A DNA stretch of 64,000 nt, taken from assembly GCF_002250055.1 (NCBI RefSeq), contig NZ_CP018866.1, positions 1,666,501-1,730,500 of the forward strand, written 5' to 3'. Position numbers and translations under genes: made by a program. The DNA comes from Sutcliffiella cohnii (GTDB taxonomy: Bacteria; Bacillota; Bacilli; Bacillales; Bacillaceae_I). Shown here piece after piece: positions 17,397-25,604 of the stretch. Numbering within the stretch: position 1 is the stretch's first letter; the number at the start of each line of letters is the position of its first letter. The notes beneath the pieces were generated by a model, which was not told where the DNA came from, ran no database searches, and saw nothing but the letters and a program-made list of their open reading frames with translations.

Positions 17397-17954
17397 ATGA
17401 CAAAGGAAGATAAACGCCAAAAATTAATTGAAGCAGCATACAAAGTTTTTAGTCAAAAAGGATTTAATAATACATCAGTGAAAGAAGTCGCACAGGAGGC
17501 TGGGATCACGCCTGGACTTGTCCATTACTATTTCAAAAGTAAAGAAGAGTTATTGTTTGCGGTTCAGAGAGATATTCAAAGTAAATATCACAAGCACTAT
17601 GACGGGGAAGATACGTCTACTACGGAACCATTAGAAGTGTTAAAAGAAATCAAAACAAGAGTACAAAATAATCCAGATTGGTACCGTTGGAGATATGAAC
17701 TTTATTCTTTAGGAATAAAGAGCGAATCGCTACAACGAGAAGTACAGAGCATGATGAAGTTGGGAAGAGATAGCCTTTCTCATCCTTTACAAAGCATAGT
17801 AAAAGAGCCAAAAGAAGCTGAGGTGATGGCAAGTATTTTACTAGCCTGTTTTGATGGCCTTGCCCTTCAAAAAATGGTTGACGATGAGTTTGATATCGAT
17901 GCATCATACGACATGCTAGCCAAGCTTTTTGAATCGTACTTAAAAAAACAATAA
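17397..17954 (+). CDS. TetR/AcrR family transcriptional regulator
   Basis: 185 residues from ATG 17397, preceded by AATAGGAG. N-terminal helix-turn-helix (KLIEAAYKVFSQKGFNNTSV, then KEVAQEAGITPGLVHYYF) and an all-helical ligand domain. The GTTGGT-TG-ACCAAC dyad just upstream is a likely operator. Only 32 bases separate it from the serine hydrolase gene, so both are probably in one autoregulated operon. The inducer is unknown. Confidence 0.88.
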   Translation: MTKEDKRQKLIEAAYKVFSQKGFNNTSVKEVAQEAGITPGLVHYYFKSKEELLFAVQRDIQSKYHKHYDGEDTSTTEPLEVLKEIKTRVQNNPDWYRWRYELYSLGIKSESLQREVQSMMKLGRDSLSHPLQSIVKEPKEAEVMASILLACFDGLALQKMVDDEFDIDASYDMLAKLFESYLKKQ

Positions 17955-17986
17955 AGATGTTTTTATTGCAAAAGGAGAAGAGAACA

Positions 17987-19381
17987 TTGAAAAAAATAAT
18001 CATGTTGGTAGGCCTTTTGGTATTTTTATTTTCGCCGCTTTCTGTTTTAGCTTCTGTAGACAAAAGTGAGAAATTACGAGCCTTCTTGGATGAAGCAGTT
18101 GACCAATATAATATTCCAGGAGCATCTTTAGCGATTATTGAAAATGGGGAAATTATTTTTGAAAATAATTGGGGAGCGTTAAGTGACGGTTCAACCATTA
18201 CAGGTGATACGCCCTTTTTAATAGGATCGATTAGTAAACCAATTACCGCTCTGGCAACAATGATGTTAGTGGAAGAAGGGAGAATAGATCTTGAAGAACC
18301 GATCGAGACGTACCTTCCTTCTTTTACATATAAATCAGAAAGTCCGATATCTGTTCGCCACTTGCTTAATCAAACTAGTGGGATTAGTGCAGCTGATGGG
18401 TTTGAAATAACAGATCGTGCGTCAGCCGATTGGACAATCTCGGAAGCTATTAATCAATTAAGTGGAGTAGAATTAGTTTCCGAGCCAGGAGAAGTTTATA
18501 AATATAACTCTGCAAACTACACGTTGCTTGGAGGTATTATCGAAGCGGTAACGAACGAAACATTTTCGAAGTATATACAGGACCATATTTTCTCTCCACT
18601 TCAGATGGACGATGCAGCTGCAGACTATGAACGTGCCGTACAAAAAGGGCTTGTACCTGGTTATGCATCATGGTGGGGAAATCCAGTGAAAAGTGATAGC
18701 TTATATGACCATGCAGGAGCTCCATATGGGTATATGTCTGCGAGTACGAATGATTTAGTAAACTTCCTTCAATTCATGATGGATGGTGGAGACCTTTTAT
18801 CGGAAGAAAGTTTAGCCCTCTTAACAACACATCCTGGTGAAGTAGGGAAATATGGCCTAGGGTGGCATTTTTCCAAAACAGAGCATTTCCCCTTTCACGG
18901 GGGTTCCACACCTCATTTTAGAGGTGAACTGTTCTTCCTCCCAGAGCAAGGGATAGGAGCTGTATTGCTTACGAACAAACACCATATTATGGAAGACGGA
19001 AATGTTTATTATATTATGGATGGCATCCGTTCTATTTTAAACGGTGAAGAGCCCAACCTACCAGCACCGAGTTACCTAGTACAATGGGTCTTGTTAGGAA
19101 TTTTACTAGTAATCTTACTATTTACAATCAGTCATATTATAAAACTATTTCGCACAAAGAATCCGAATAAAAAGTTAGCATACACTGTAGGAAGTATTTC
19201 AATTGTTTTAGCTGCAGTCCTCATTCCTTTATTTGGCTTATTCATTGGAACTCCGTGGAGAACTATTAAACTTTTTGCACCTGACATTGCATTTCTCACT
19301 CATTGTGTTGTTGGGGTGTTAGGAGTATATGGAGTTGCTGCGGTGATTTTGATAAGTGTAAAGAGTAGAAAGCAAGTTTAA
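17987..19381 (+). CDS. Serine hydrolase, class C beta-lactamase/PBP-like, membrane-anchored
   Basis: 464 residues from TTG 17987, nine bases after AAAGGAG (the in-frame ATG 17957 lacks a site). Signal peptide KKIIMLVGLLVFLF ends near VLA. Active-site SxxK is S81-ISK84, the tyrosine motif is YNSANYTLLG and the third motif is FHGGS: the beta-lactamase/penicillin-binding family S12. The C-terminal 90 residues carry three membrane segments, so the catalytic domain faces outside. The substrate may be D-Ala peptides or an ester. Cotranscribed with the TetR gene. Confidence 0.85.
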   Translation: MKKIIMLVGLLVFLFSPLSVLASVDKSEKLRAFLDEAVDQYNIPGASLAIIENGEIIFENNWGALSDGSTITGDTPFLIGSISKPITALATMMLVEEGRIDLEEPIETYLPSFTYKSESPISVRHLLNQTSGISAADGFEITDRASADWTISEAINQLSGVELVSEPGEVYKYNSANYTLLGGIIEAVTNETFSKYIQDHIFSPLQMDDAAADYERAVQKGLVPGYASWWGNPVKSDSLYDHAGAPYGYMSASTNDLVNFLQFMMDGGDLLSEESLALLTTHPGEVGKYGLGWHFSKTEHFPFHGGSTPHFRGELFFLPEQGIGAVLLTNKHHIMEDGNVYYIMDGIRSILNGEEPNLPAPSYLVQWVLLGILLVILLFTISHIIKLFRTKNPNKKLAYTVGSISIVLAAVLIPLFGLFIGTPWRTIKLFAPDIAFLTHCVVGVLGVYGVAAVILISVKSRKQV

Positions 19382-19396
19382 TAGGAAAATAAAAGT

Positions 19397-19431
19397 CGTT
19401 AATCTGTAAAAAAAGGATTAACGCTTTTTTT
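19397..19431 (+). terminator. Intrinsic terminator
   Basis: CGTTAATC (19397-19404) pairs with GATTAACG (19416-19423), followed by seven T. Confidence 0.75.
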
Positions 19432-19477
19432 GTGGAAGTTAATATTTGGGAATATAAAGAGGAAGGAGTGGCAAGAG

Positions 19478-19600
19478 ATGATTTATCTCTTTTTTACCAT
19501 TATAACAGTTACGCTCATTTCAATAGAATTGCAGTTAAGAAAAGCAAACCAACAAAACGCAGAAATAATGGAGTTGTTAAAAGAGAAAAATGAAAGATAG
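19478..19600 (+). CDS. Small membrane-anchored coiled peptide, 40 aa
   Basis: ATG 19478 is nine bases after GGAAGGAG. One hydrophobic helix (IYLFFTIITVTLISIEL) leads into a charged amphipathic helix (RKANQQNAEIMELLKEKNER). The shape, a short membrane anchor plus coiled tail, is common among uncharacterised Bacillus small proteins. It ends 36 bases before the next gene and may be cotranscribed. Confidence 0.55.
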   Translation: MIYLFFTIITVTLISIELQLRKANQQNAEIMELLKEKNER

Positions 19601-19636
19601 TACCTTGCAAGTTTCTATATGAAAGGAAGAAGAAAA

Positions 19637-20011
19637 ATGAAAAAGGTTGTAGCATTGACGGGAATAGTATTAGTTGTTCTAATCGTAATTGTTTATATAA
19701 ATAAACTATATTATCCATCTCTTCCGATAGATGGTGTATCGGCTAAAGAAGTTATTAATAAACTACAAAAATCGGACAGTAAATTTGTACAAATTGCAGA
19801 AAAGGATAATCTAGTATGGTATATAACACCTACTGAGAACCAGGGCATTTTAGTTGCAGATGAACGAATCATAAAGTTTCTGGAGTCTAGCGGCTGGATT
19901 TTTAAAGAAAAAGAAGGTAGTGGTTTGTTTTTTGAACAAGATGGTGAAAGAAAAATCGTAACTACTGAAATGTGGACTGGAAAATATGTGCTCGTTAAAG
20001 TTCCAAAATAA
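19637..20011 (+). CDS. Hypothetical membrane-anchored protein
   Basis: 124 residues from ATG 19637, preceded by AAAGGAAG. One N-terminal membrane helix (VVALTGIVLVVLIVIVYIN) and an outward domain with mixed strands and helices (GVSAKEVINKLQKSDSKFVQ; WYITPTENQGILVADERII). No recognised family. It follows the 40-residue peptide gene. Confidence 0.6.
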   Translation: MKKVVALTGIVLVVLIVIVYINKLYYPSLPIDGVSAKEVINKLQKSDSKFVQIAEKDNLVWYITPTENQGILVADERIIKFLESSGWIFKEKEGSGLFFEQDGERKIVTTEMWTGKYVLVKVPK

Positions 20012-20151
20012 ACATAAAGTAATATTTCACTAGTGTCAGAGACGCGTTCTTCTTAATCATTCAATGCCCTAACTTAAAGAATATCCTTATTTTGGATAGT
20101 AGTGTAAAAATTGGGTAAGATAACAAGGATATTTTTAAGGAGGTTATTATT

Positions 20152-21798
20152 TTGGCTGAGAATAAAGAGAACAATGTCTCAAACGATGATCAAAATCGTG
20201 AAACGTTAACAACACGCCAAGGGCACCCAGTGTTTGATAATCAGAACATACGAACTATTGGAGACCGTGGTCCAGCAACACTCGAGAATTATCATTTTAT
20301 TGAAAAAATATCCCATTTCGATCGTGAAGAAGTGCCAGAGCGAGTGGTGCACGCGCGGGGAACTGGAGCGTTTGGCTATTTTGAAACGTACGGAAAAGTT
20401 GGCGATGAACCAGTTGAAAAGTATACTCGTGCTAAAGTATTTTCAGGAGCGGGAAAGAAAACGCCATTAATGGTTCGCTTTTCAACAGTAGCTGGTGCGA
20501 AAGATTCACCTGAAACGGCAAGAGATCCACGTGGTTTTGCTGTGAAAATGTACACGGAGGATGGCAACTGGGATTTAGTCGGGAACAATCTTAAAATCTT
20601 CTTTATCCGCGATGCGATGAAGTTCCCTGATATGATTCACGCGTTTAAAGCTGACCCAGTTTCGAACGTGCCAAATCCGCAACGGATGTTTGATTTCGTT
20701 TCCAAGACACCTGAAGCTACACATATGATTACGTTCCTTTTCTCACCGTGGGGAATTCCTGCTACATACCGTCACATGCAAGGGTCTGGAGTTAATACTT
20801 ATAAATGGGTGAATGCGGAGGGCGAGGCTGTTCTTGTAAAATATCATTGGGAGCCGAAGCAAGGTATTCGCAATTTAACGCAAGAAGAGGCAGAGGCGAT
20901 TCAAGCAAAAAATGTTGGTCATGCAACTCAAGATTTGTTTGAAGCAATTGAGCGCGGTGAGTATCCGGAATGGGAATTGTTTGTACAGATCATGGAGGAT
21001 GATTACCACCCAGAGCTCGATTTTGACCCACTTGATGATACGAAACTTTGGCCAGAGGATAAGTTTCCGTGGTTACCAGTAGGACGGATGGTATTAGATC
21101 GTAATCCGAAAGATTTTCATGCAGAAATCGAACAAGCAGCCTTTGGTACAGGTGTTCTTGTAGATGGAATGGATTTTTCGGATGATAAAATGCTGCAAGG
21201 TCGTACTTTTTCCTATTCCGATACGCAGCGATATCGCGTTGGTGCGAACTACTTACAATTACCTGTGAACGCGCCTAAAACAGAGGTACATACGAATCAA
21301 CAACGTGGGCAAATGGATCAACGTAGTCCAGAAGAATTTGGGGATAATCCACATATTAACTATGAACCGTCGATGCTTGGTGGCCTTAAGGAAGCAGATA
21401 CAACGGGTCGTGCTCCACACCGACCAACGTATAATGCTGCGGCGATGACGGCACCAATTGATCGTCCTAATAACTATGGGCAAGCAGGTCATACGTACCG
21501 TAGTTTAGAGGATTGGGAACGAGACGAGCTTATTAAAAACTTATCAGATGCATTAGCGGTTTGTGACAAAAAAATTCAAGAGGCGATGATTGAGCATTTC
21601 ACAAAAGCTGATGAGGAGTATGGGCGTCGCGTTCAAGAAGGTATTGCAAAGAAAATGAAAGAATTAGAAGCGATGCATCAAGAAGACCTTGTTCCTGGTC
21701 GTGAAGCAGGGCATACGAAATTTGGTCAAGGCACATTAGATGCAAACGAAGCTACTAAGGATGCTGTAAAGAAAAGTCACGAAGCAGATCCATATTAA
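20152..21798 (+). CDS. Monofunctional heme catalase (KatX-like)
   Basis: 548 residues, TTG start after AAGGAGG. The distal haem residues are H67 in RVVHARG and the Asn in [10 protein letters not shown]; the proximal tyrosine motif reads in [15 protein letters not shown]. It breaks down hydrogen peroxide in the cytoplasm. Length, the opening [20 protein letters not shown] and the long C-terminal tail resemble the Bacillus KatX (spore) type rather than the ~480-residue KatA, though I cannot settle this without alignment. Followed by a strong two-way terminator. Confidence 0.92.
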   Translation: MAENKENNVSNDDQNRETLTTRQGHPVFDNQNIRTIGDRGPATLENYHFIEKISHFDREEVPERVVHARGTGAFGYFETYGKVGDEPVEKYTRAKVFSGAGKKTPLMVRFSTVAGAKDSPETARDPRGFAVKMYTEDGNWDLVGNNLKIFFIRDAMKFPDMIHAFKADPVSNVPNPQRMFDFVSKTPEATHMITFLFSPWGIPATYRHMQGSGVNTYKWVNAEGEAVLVKYHWEPKQGIRNLTQEEAEAIQAKNVGHATQDLFEAIERGEYPEWELFVQIMEDDYHPELDFDPLDDTKLWPEDKFPWLPVGRMVLDRNPKDFHAEIEQAAFGTGVLVDGMDFSDDKMLQGRTFSYSDTQRYRVGANYLQLPVNAPKTEVHTNQQRGQMDQRSPEEFGDNPHINYEPSMLGGLKEADTTGRAPHRPTYNAAAMTAPIDRPNNYGQAGHTYRSLEDWERDELIKNLSDALAVCDKKIQEAMIEHFTKADEEYGRRVQEGIAKKMKELEAMHQEDLVPGREAGHTKFGQGTLDANEATKDAVKKSHEADPY

Positions 21799-21811
21799 TA
21801 AATTCATAAAA

Positions 21812-21853
21812 AGGCTATCCAGATTGGGTGAGAACATCTGGTAGCCTCTTTTT
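21812..21853. terminator. Two-way intrinsic terminator
   Basis: AGGCTATCCAGAT (21812-21824) pairs with ATCTGGTAGCCT (21836-21847) with one bulge, with A-run before and T-run after. It serves the catalase gene and the convergent kinase gene. Confidence 0.85.
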
Positions 21854-22589
21854 ATTTATCTGTATCATTAAATGTAAGTAATATTTTTTTTACTTCCAAC
21901 ATAATTTCATCTACATTTTTATAGGCAGCATCGGATCTGAATAGCTTTCGAATTAGTCGTTTTGTATCCTCCTGTATTTCTAATTCTTGCTCCCAACACC
22001 GCTCCATTTTAGAAGTAGGCTCAAACGTAGAGTATAGTAAAAATAAGAGAAAGTGACCTAGCGATTCGAAATCTTTTGTGAGAGCACTTTCCTTGTTATG
22101 AACTGCAAGTCCAAAATCAATGATATATAAACGATTGAGGTTCTTAATAATATTCGGAAGCCGCAAATCTTGATGGTTGATTTGCTTGGAATGAATGTAT
22201 TTTACGATGTTTAACACTTGTGAAAATATGGTTAAGCTTTCGTGTTCATTATACTTTTGGCCATCGCTTAGCACTAGGTCTTCGAAGTTTTTTCCTTCTA
22301 TATATTCCATCACAAGATAGGATCTTTTCTTCTCAGTAAAAATATCGATAAATTTAGGAATGGAAGGGTGTTGAAGAGATGCCAGAAATTCTGCTTCTTT
22401 AACAAGCATATTCCTACTATTCTTTTTCCATCTAACTCTATTCTGTTTTACTACGACTATATTTCTACTTGTTTGATCGAGAGCTAAATAAGTTAAGCCG
22501 TAACTACCTTGACCGATGAATTCTTTTAAAATGTAACGTTCATGTAGTAGTGTACCGTTTTTAAATGTTCTATTTAGCATTACACTCAA
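21852..22589 (-). CDS. Hanks-type serine/threonine protein kinase (YbdM-like)
   Basis: 245 residues, kinase domain only, no membrane segment. Gly loop IGQGSYG (25-31), ATP lysine K48 in VVVKQ, helix-C glutamate ~E65, catalytic loop NHQDLRLPN with D141, and DFG at 158-160. The usual HRD arginine is Gln and the loop lysine is Arg (DLR), as in the Bacillus YbdM type. TTG 22589 overlaps the stop of the tiny gene upstream (TTGA); ATG 22580 is the alternative. Both genes sit behind a manganese riboswitch with a terminator. Such kinases use Mn or Mg with ATP. Confidence 0.85.
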   Translation of the reverse strand: MSVMLNRTFKNGTLLHERYILKEFIGQGSYGLTYLALDQTSRNIVVVKQNRVRWKKNSRNMLVKEAEFLASLQHPSIPKFIDIFTEKKRSYLVMEYIEGKNFEDLVLSDGQKYNEHESLTIFSQVLNIVKYIHSKQINHQDLRLPNIIKNLNRLYIIDFGLAVHNKESALTKDFESLGHFLLFLLYSTFEPTSKMERCWEQELEIQEDTKRLIRKLFRSDAAYKNVDEIMLEVKKILLTFNDTDK

Positions 22590-22738
22590 CTACTACTGTA
22601 TGATTTGAAGAAAGATTTGCGCTTCTTTTTATAGTATTTATGTCCGTAATGATAGCCTTTCTTATGGTAGCCACTACTTGAATAACGCTTGTAGCCTGAT
22701 TTACTTTTAAGTACTTTTTTTAATATTTTTTTTAACAT
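22586..22738 (-). CDS. Tiny Lys/Tyr/Ser/His-rich protein, CotG-like composition
   Basis: 50 residues. ATG 22738 is preceded by AGAGGA. After a basic helix (LKKILKKVLKSK) the rest is low-complexity Tyr-, Lys-, Ser-, Gly- and His-rich sequence (SGYHKKGYHYGHKYYKKK, SYSSS end), net strongly positive. This composition recalls spore-coat CotG, whose repeats are phosphorylated by a kinase, but I claim no homology. The stop overlaps the kinase start by 4 bases, so the two are translationally coupled and it is a natural candidate substrate. Not previously annotated as far as I can tell, because of its size. Confidence 0.6.
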   Translation of the reverse strand: MLKKILKKVLKSKSGYKRYSSSGYHKKGYHYGHKYYKKKRKSFFKSYSSS

Positions 22739-22763
22739 GTTTGTTCCTCTTTTCTAATAGAAT

Positions 22764-22793
22764 AAAAAAAACACTCTACCAGATGGTAAAGTG
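22764..22793 (-). terminator. Riboswitch-controlled terminator
   Basis: On the minus strand CACTTTACC (22793-22785) pairs with GGTAGAGTG (22780-22772), followed by eight T. It lies between the manganese aptamer and the tiny gene, so it decides expression of the tiny gene and kinase. Confidence 0.82.
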
Positions 22794-22818
22794 CATAGAA
22801 TAAGACCTTTACCATGGA

Positions 22819-22912
22819 GGCAAAGGTCTTGCTAACAACATTGGTTGCCAAATAAGCCGAGGAGCACAACTCCTGTAATGACGACTTCATTTGTAAAAGC
22901 TACTCCCCTTTG
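22819..22912 (-). promoter_or_regulatory. yybP-ykoY manganese riboswitch aptamer
   Basis: Minus strand reads CAAAGGGGAGTAGC at the 5' end, GAAGTCGTCA, a GGAGTTGTGCTCC hairpin, CGGCTTA, and GCAAGACCTTTGCC at the 3' end, which are the conserved parts of the yybP-ykoY class. P1 is CAAAGG with CCTTTG. Downstream, AAGACCTTTGCC can instead pair with GGTAAAGGTCTT (12 bp, loop TCCAT), and TGGTAAAG can pair with CTTTACCA of the terminator. So Mn-bound P1 should free TGGTAAAG to act as antiterminator: an ON switch. A TATAAT at 22935-22930 is the likely -10. Confidence 0.87.
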
Positions 22913-23081
22913 GAGTGTTTAATTGTATAATTATAGTATCAAGTGGCAAAGGTTTTTTCAAGAAAAATGAATTGGATAAGTTGTAAAAACCATGGAAGAG
23001 AACCGTTTATTTAACGATTATTGCGGTATATACATACTATAAACTACATGAAGTGTGCTGAAGAAAAAAGGAGGAGATAGA

Positions 23082-23636
23082 GTGGACGTATTGAAGGCAA
23101 TTAGAACACGAAGAAGCTTTGGTCTTGTAAAGGATGAAAAAATAGATAGAGAGATAATAGAACAAATATTAGAAGCTGGAACTTGGGCTCCATGTCATTA
23201 TCGAACAGAACCGTGGCGTTTTTTTGTTCTAGAAGGAGAAGGAAGAAAGAAACTTGGTGAGGTATTAGAGCAAATAGCAAAAAATAATGGTGAAGAGGAT
23301 GAAATAAAGCTAGAGAAAACAAGAGCAAAACCATTACGAGCACCACTAATTATTACAGTAGCTGTAGAACCAAGTGATCACCCGGAAGCTCTCCATTTAG
23401 AAGAAATCGGTGCTGTATATGCAGCAATCCAAAATATGTTGTTAGCGGCGCATAGCTTAGGATTAGCAAGTATTTGGAGAACAGGGAAACCGACTTATGA
23501 TCCTTTAATGAAACAATTTTTCGGTTTGTCGGAAGATGGAGAAGTCCTAGGCTTTCTTTATATTGGTTATCCAAAACGTTACATGCCTGATGGAAAGAGA
23601 AAGTCATTTGAAGACGTGACGAAGTGGATAAATTAA
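23082..23636 (+). CDS. Nitroreductase family protein
   Basis: 184 residues from GTG 23082, which follows AAGGAGGAG. Opening VDVLKAIRTRRSFG and LEAGTWAPCHYRTEPWRFF are the FMN-binding signature of the NfsA/FRase I nitroreductase fold; GAVYAAIQNMLLAAHSLGLA is the dimer-helix motif. It reduces nitro or quinone groups using NAD(P)H. The divergent region upstream holds the manganese riboswitch of the kinase unit. The physiological substrate is unknown. Confidence 0.88.
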   Translation: MDVLKAIRTRRSFGLVKDEKIDREIIEQILEAGTWAPCHYRTEPWRFFVLEGEGRKKLGEVLEQIAKNNGEEDEIKLEKTRAKPLRAPLIITVAVEPSDHPEALHLEEIGAVYAAIQNMLLAAHSLGLASIWRTGKPTYDPLMKQFFGLSEDGEVLGFLYIGYPKRYMPDGKRKSFEDVTKWIN

Positions 23637-23672
23637 ATATAAGAGGAACAGAAAAGACAGAAACATAAAAAC

Positions 23673-23706
23673 AGGGCCAACTATATTTAGTTAGCCCTTG
23701 TTTTGT
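23673..23706. terminator. Two-way terminator
   Basis: AGGGCCAACTA (23673-23683) pairs with TAGTTAGCCCT (23688-23698), one mismatch, then TGTTTTG; lies between convergent genes. Confidence 0.7.
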
Positions 23707-24555
23707 TTATGATTTTAATAGATTAAACTTTTTTCTTCCCAATTCCGTCATACGGTGCCACTTTCTAAGGAGGTTGTTGTACTTGGGGATTTTTTTATAA
23801 TTATCAGGAGCTTCAATAGGATCATTCATGCCATTCACTATTAACGTTAATTTGAATCGTCGGTCAGGTTCATCGATATAGTAGGAGCCAATTTTAAAGA
23901 TGTCAGCTTTGGAAAAAAGGTCATGCAGGCGTAGGTTGAGTTGGCGAAACGTCTCCATATCCACATCTCTTGTATAGCCAATATTTATAATGAGTTGTTT
24001 TCCATCGAAAAAATCTTCTGGTAAATATGGTGTCGTGATTAAATATTTCAATGGTTGATCTAACGAATCACCTTCAACCGTATGTATAAATAATGGTCCT
24101 TCGTATTGGTTAACAAATGATTTAATATCGTGTAAGTCAATATTCATATCACCTGTTTTGTCAATCAGTTGCAAAAGAGAGTCGATTGTGTAGTCTTCGA
24201 TAGAATTAAAAATCATTAATGCATCACGAATAGGTGTACTACTGTCGATCATGTTCATTAAAGAATCACTATGAAAATACATAACTGCATCACAAAGTTC
24301 TTTCATTCTAAAATATTGGCACGCAGCTGTATGAGTTCGTTTTTTTCCTTCAAACGCAAACGGAAAGCGGAATACACCAATGAGTAATTTGTCTTTCTCT
24401 TTTAAAGAATGTAGATGGTTCACTAATTCTTCTGTCTCACTCGCGTTACCGCCAATAAATCGTACAAAGGATAAATGATCGGATTCGAGGATCGTTTCAA
24501 CAGGCTTGTCCAATGAAAAAGAGTCACGCTGACAAATTCTTTCAATAGTTTGCAT
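23707..24555 (-). CDS. Degenerate FtsZ-like protein lacking the GTP-binding motif
   Basis: 282 residues. Residues 58-150 and onwards align by eye with FtsZ: LIGVFRFPFAFEGKKR (FtsZ VGVVTRPFTFEGRKR), SLMNMIDSSTPIRDAL, and MNIDLHDIKSF (FtsZ INLDFADVKTI), followed by FtsZ-like C-domain strands (KQLIINIGYTRDVDMETFRQ). The T7-loop residues N138, D140 and D143 are kept. The first ~80 FtsZ residues are missing and the GGGTGTG loop is replaced by GGNASET (35-41). It should not bind GTP normally. Start ATG 24555 follows GGAGAAGG, and a TATAAT-like box lies upstream, so the N-terminus is genuine. Confidence 0.78.
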   Translation of the reverse strand: MQTIERICQRDSFSLDKPVETILESDHLSFVRFIGGNASETEELVNHLHSLKEKDKLLIGVFRFPFAFEGKKRTHTAACQYFRMKELCDAVMYFHSDSLMNMIDSSTPIRDALMIFNSIEDYTIDSLLQLIDKTGDMNIDLHDIKSFVNQYEGPLFIHTVEGDSLDQPLKYLITTPYLPEDFFDGKQLIINIGYTRDVDMETFRQLNLRLHDLFSKADIFKIGSYYIDEPDRRFKLTLIVNGMNDPIEAPDNYKKIPKYNNLLRKWHRMTELGRKKFNLLKS

Positions 24556-24770
24556 AATACCTTCTCCTATATCGATTTTTTTCCATTATATAAAAATCAC
24601 GGAGAAAATAATGTCATATGCTGTTATAAAAAACAACTATTTTTGTAGAAAGGTTGAAATGTTCTAAAATATACTTATATTTTCAGTTCGTGAACGGTAA
24701 AAAAGCGATATATAAAAGAATAAAAACCTTCCTTTATCTAACGCTTAATGATTACCGGATATTCATCTTT

Positions 24771-25493
24771 CTAATGTCGTAACATCGGAATGGCTACGCT
24801 GTTTTCATCTTTTAATGAAAAATGTACTTCTTTCTGCTTATTAATGGAAGCAAAAAAGACTTTATGAAGCTCGTGTACTCCATGATTGGCCAACTGCTGT
24901 CTTAACCAAGCTTCGTCTAATTGGAATTCAGCTAAAACGTCTCTATATACAGTTCCTTCCATAATAACAGGAAGTGCTAGCGTAGAAGTAGGCTTTTGGA
25001 TGTTCATATCTTCACGAGTAACTGTGTTTTTTTCAGGCTTTTTAAGAACGCTTAATGCCCCGTTTGGCTCAATAATCGCCGTTTCCACTTCGTTAATGTC
25101 AAAAACATCTTTTTCTCGAAGCATTTGCAATATGTTATCCATTGAATAGCGCTCTTTTTTCATATGTTTGTCGATAAACTTCCCATCTTGAATGACGATA
25201 GTTGGCTCAAAGGTTAGCAATCTCCCTACTTTTCGATTTGCAATTTTCCACCGTGCGATGAGACGCTGGAAAATTGCAACCGTAACAATAGCGATCGCAG
25301 TCGGGAGATGGTGAATGCTAGGATCGGCAATATCTGCACCAACGATAGCACCTAATATAACAATAATTAGGAAGTCAAATATCGGAAGCTCTCCAATCGC
25401 TCGCTTTCCCATAAACAACGTCATGAGTAATAGAAGAGGTAGAATGGTAATAATACGTCCGAAAATTAATAGTTGCTCCTGTAAAAATTCCAA
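24771..25493 (-). CDS. DUF421 (YetF-type) membrane protein
   Basis: About 241 residues from TTG 25493, nine bases after GGAAGGGAG. The frame is open to ATG 25589 but has no ribosome site there, and the family starts at this point. Three N-terminal helices (IITILPLLLLMTLFMGKRAI; FLIIVILGAIVGADIA; TAIAIVTVAIFQRL) lead to a cytoplasmic domain with VIQDGKFIDKHMKKERYSMD, typical of DUF421/YcaP. Family function is unknown, though several members are sporulation-associated in Bacillus. Confidence 0.8.
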   Translation of the reverse strand: MEFLQEQLLIFGRIITILPLLLLMTLFMGKRAIGELPIFDFLIIVILGAIVGADIADPSIHHLPTAIAIVTVAIFQRLIARWKIANRKVGRLLTFEPTIVIQDGKFIDKHMKKERYSMDNILQMLREKDVFDINEVETAIIEPNGALSVLKKPEKNTVTREDMNIQKPTSTLALPVIMEGTVYRDVLAEFQLDEAWLRQQLANHGVHELHKVFFASINKQKEVHFSLKDENSVAIPMLRH

Positions 25494-25604
25494 AATAAAG
25501 TGCTCCCTTCCACGATAGATATGTAGCTTGAGTTCATTAATAACCCATTTTTGCCATATGGAAGGGGAACGATACTTTTCAAAGGGCATTATCTATTTAA
25601 TTAT

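Noticed and set aside
20085..20150. Sporulation or stress sigma promoter ahead of catalase (GGGTAAGATAA)
   Set aside because: A -10-like match exists, but no convincing -35 at the right distance; too weak to annotate.
21259..21492. Antisense frames within the catalase gene and many similar shadow frames in other genes
   Set aside because: No ribosome sites, opposite-strand mirror of strongly coding sequence.
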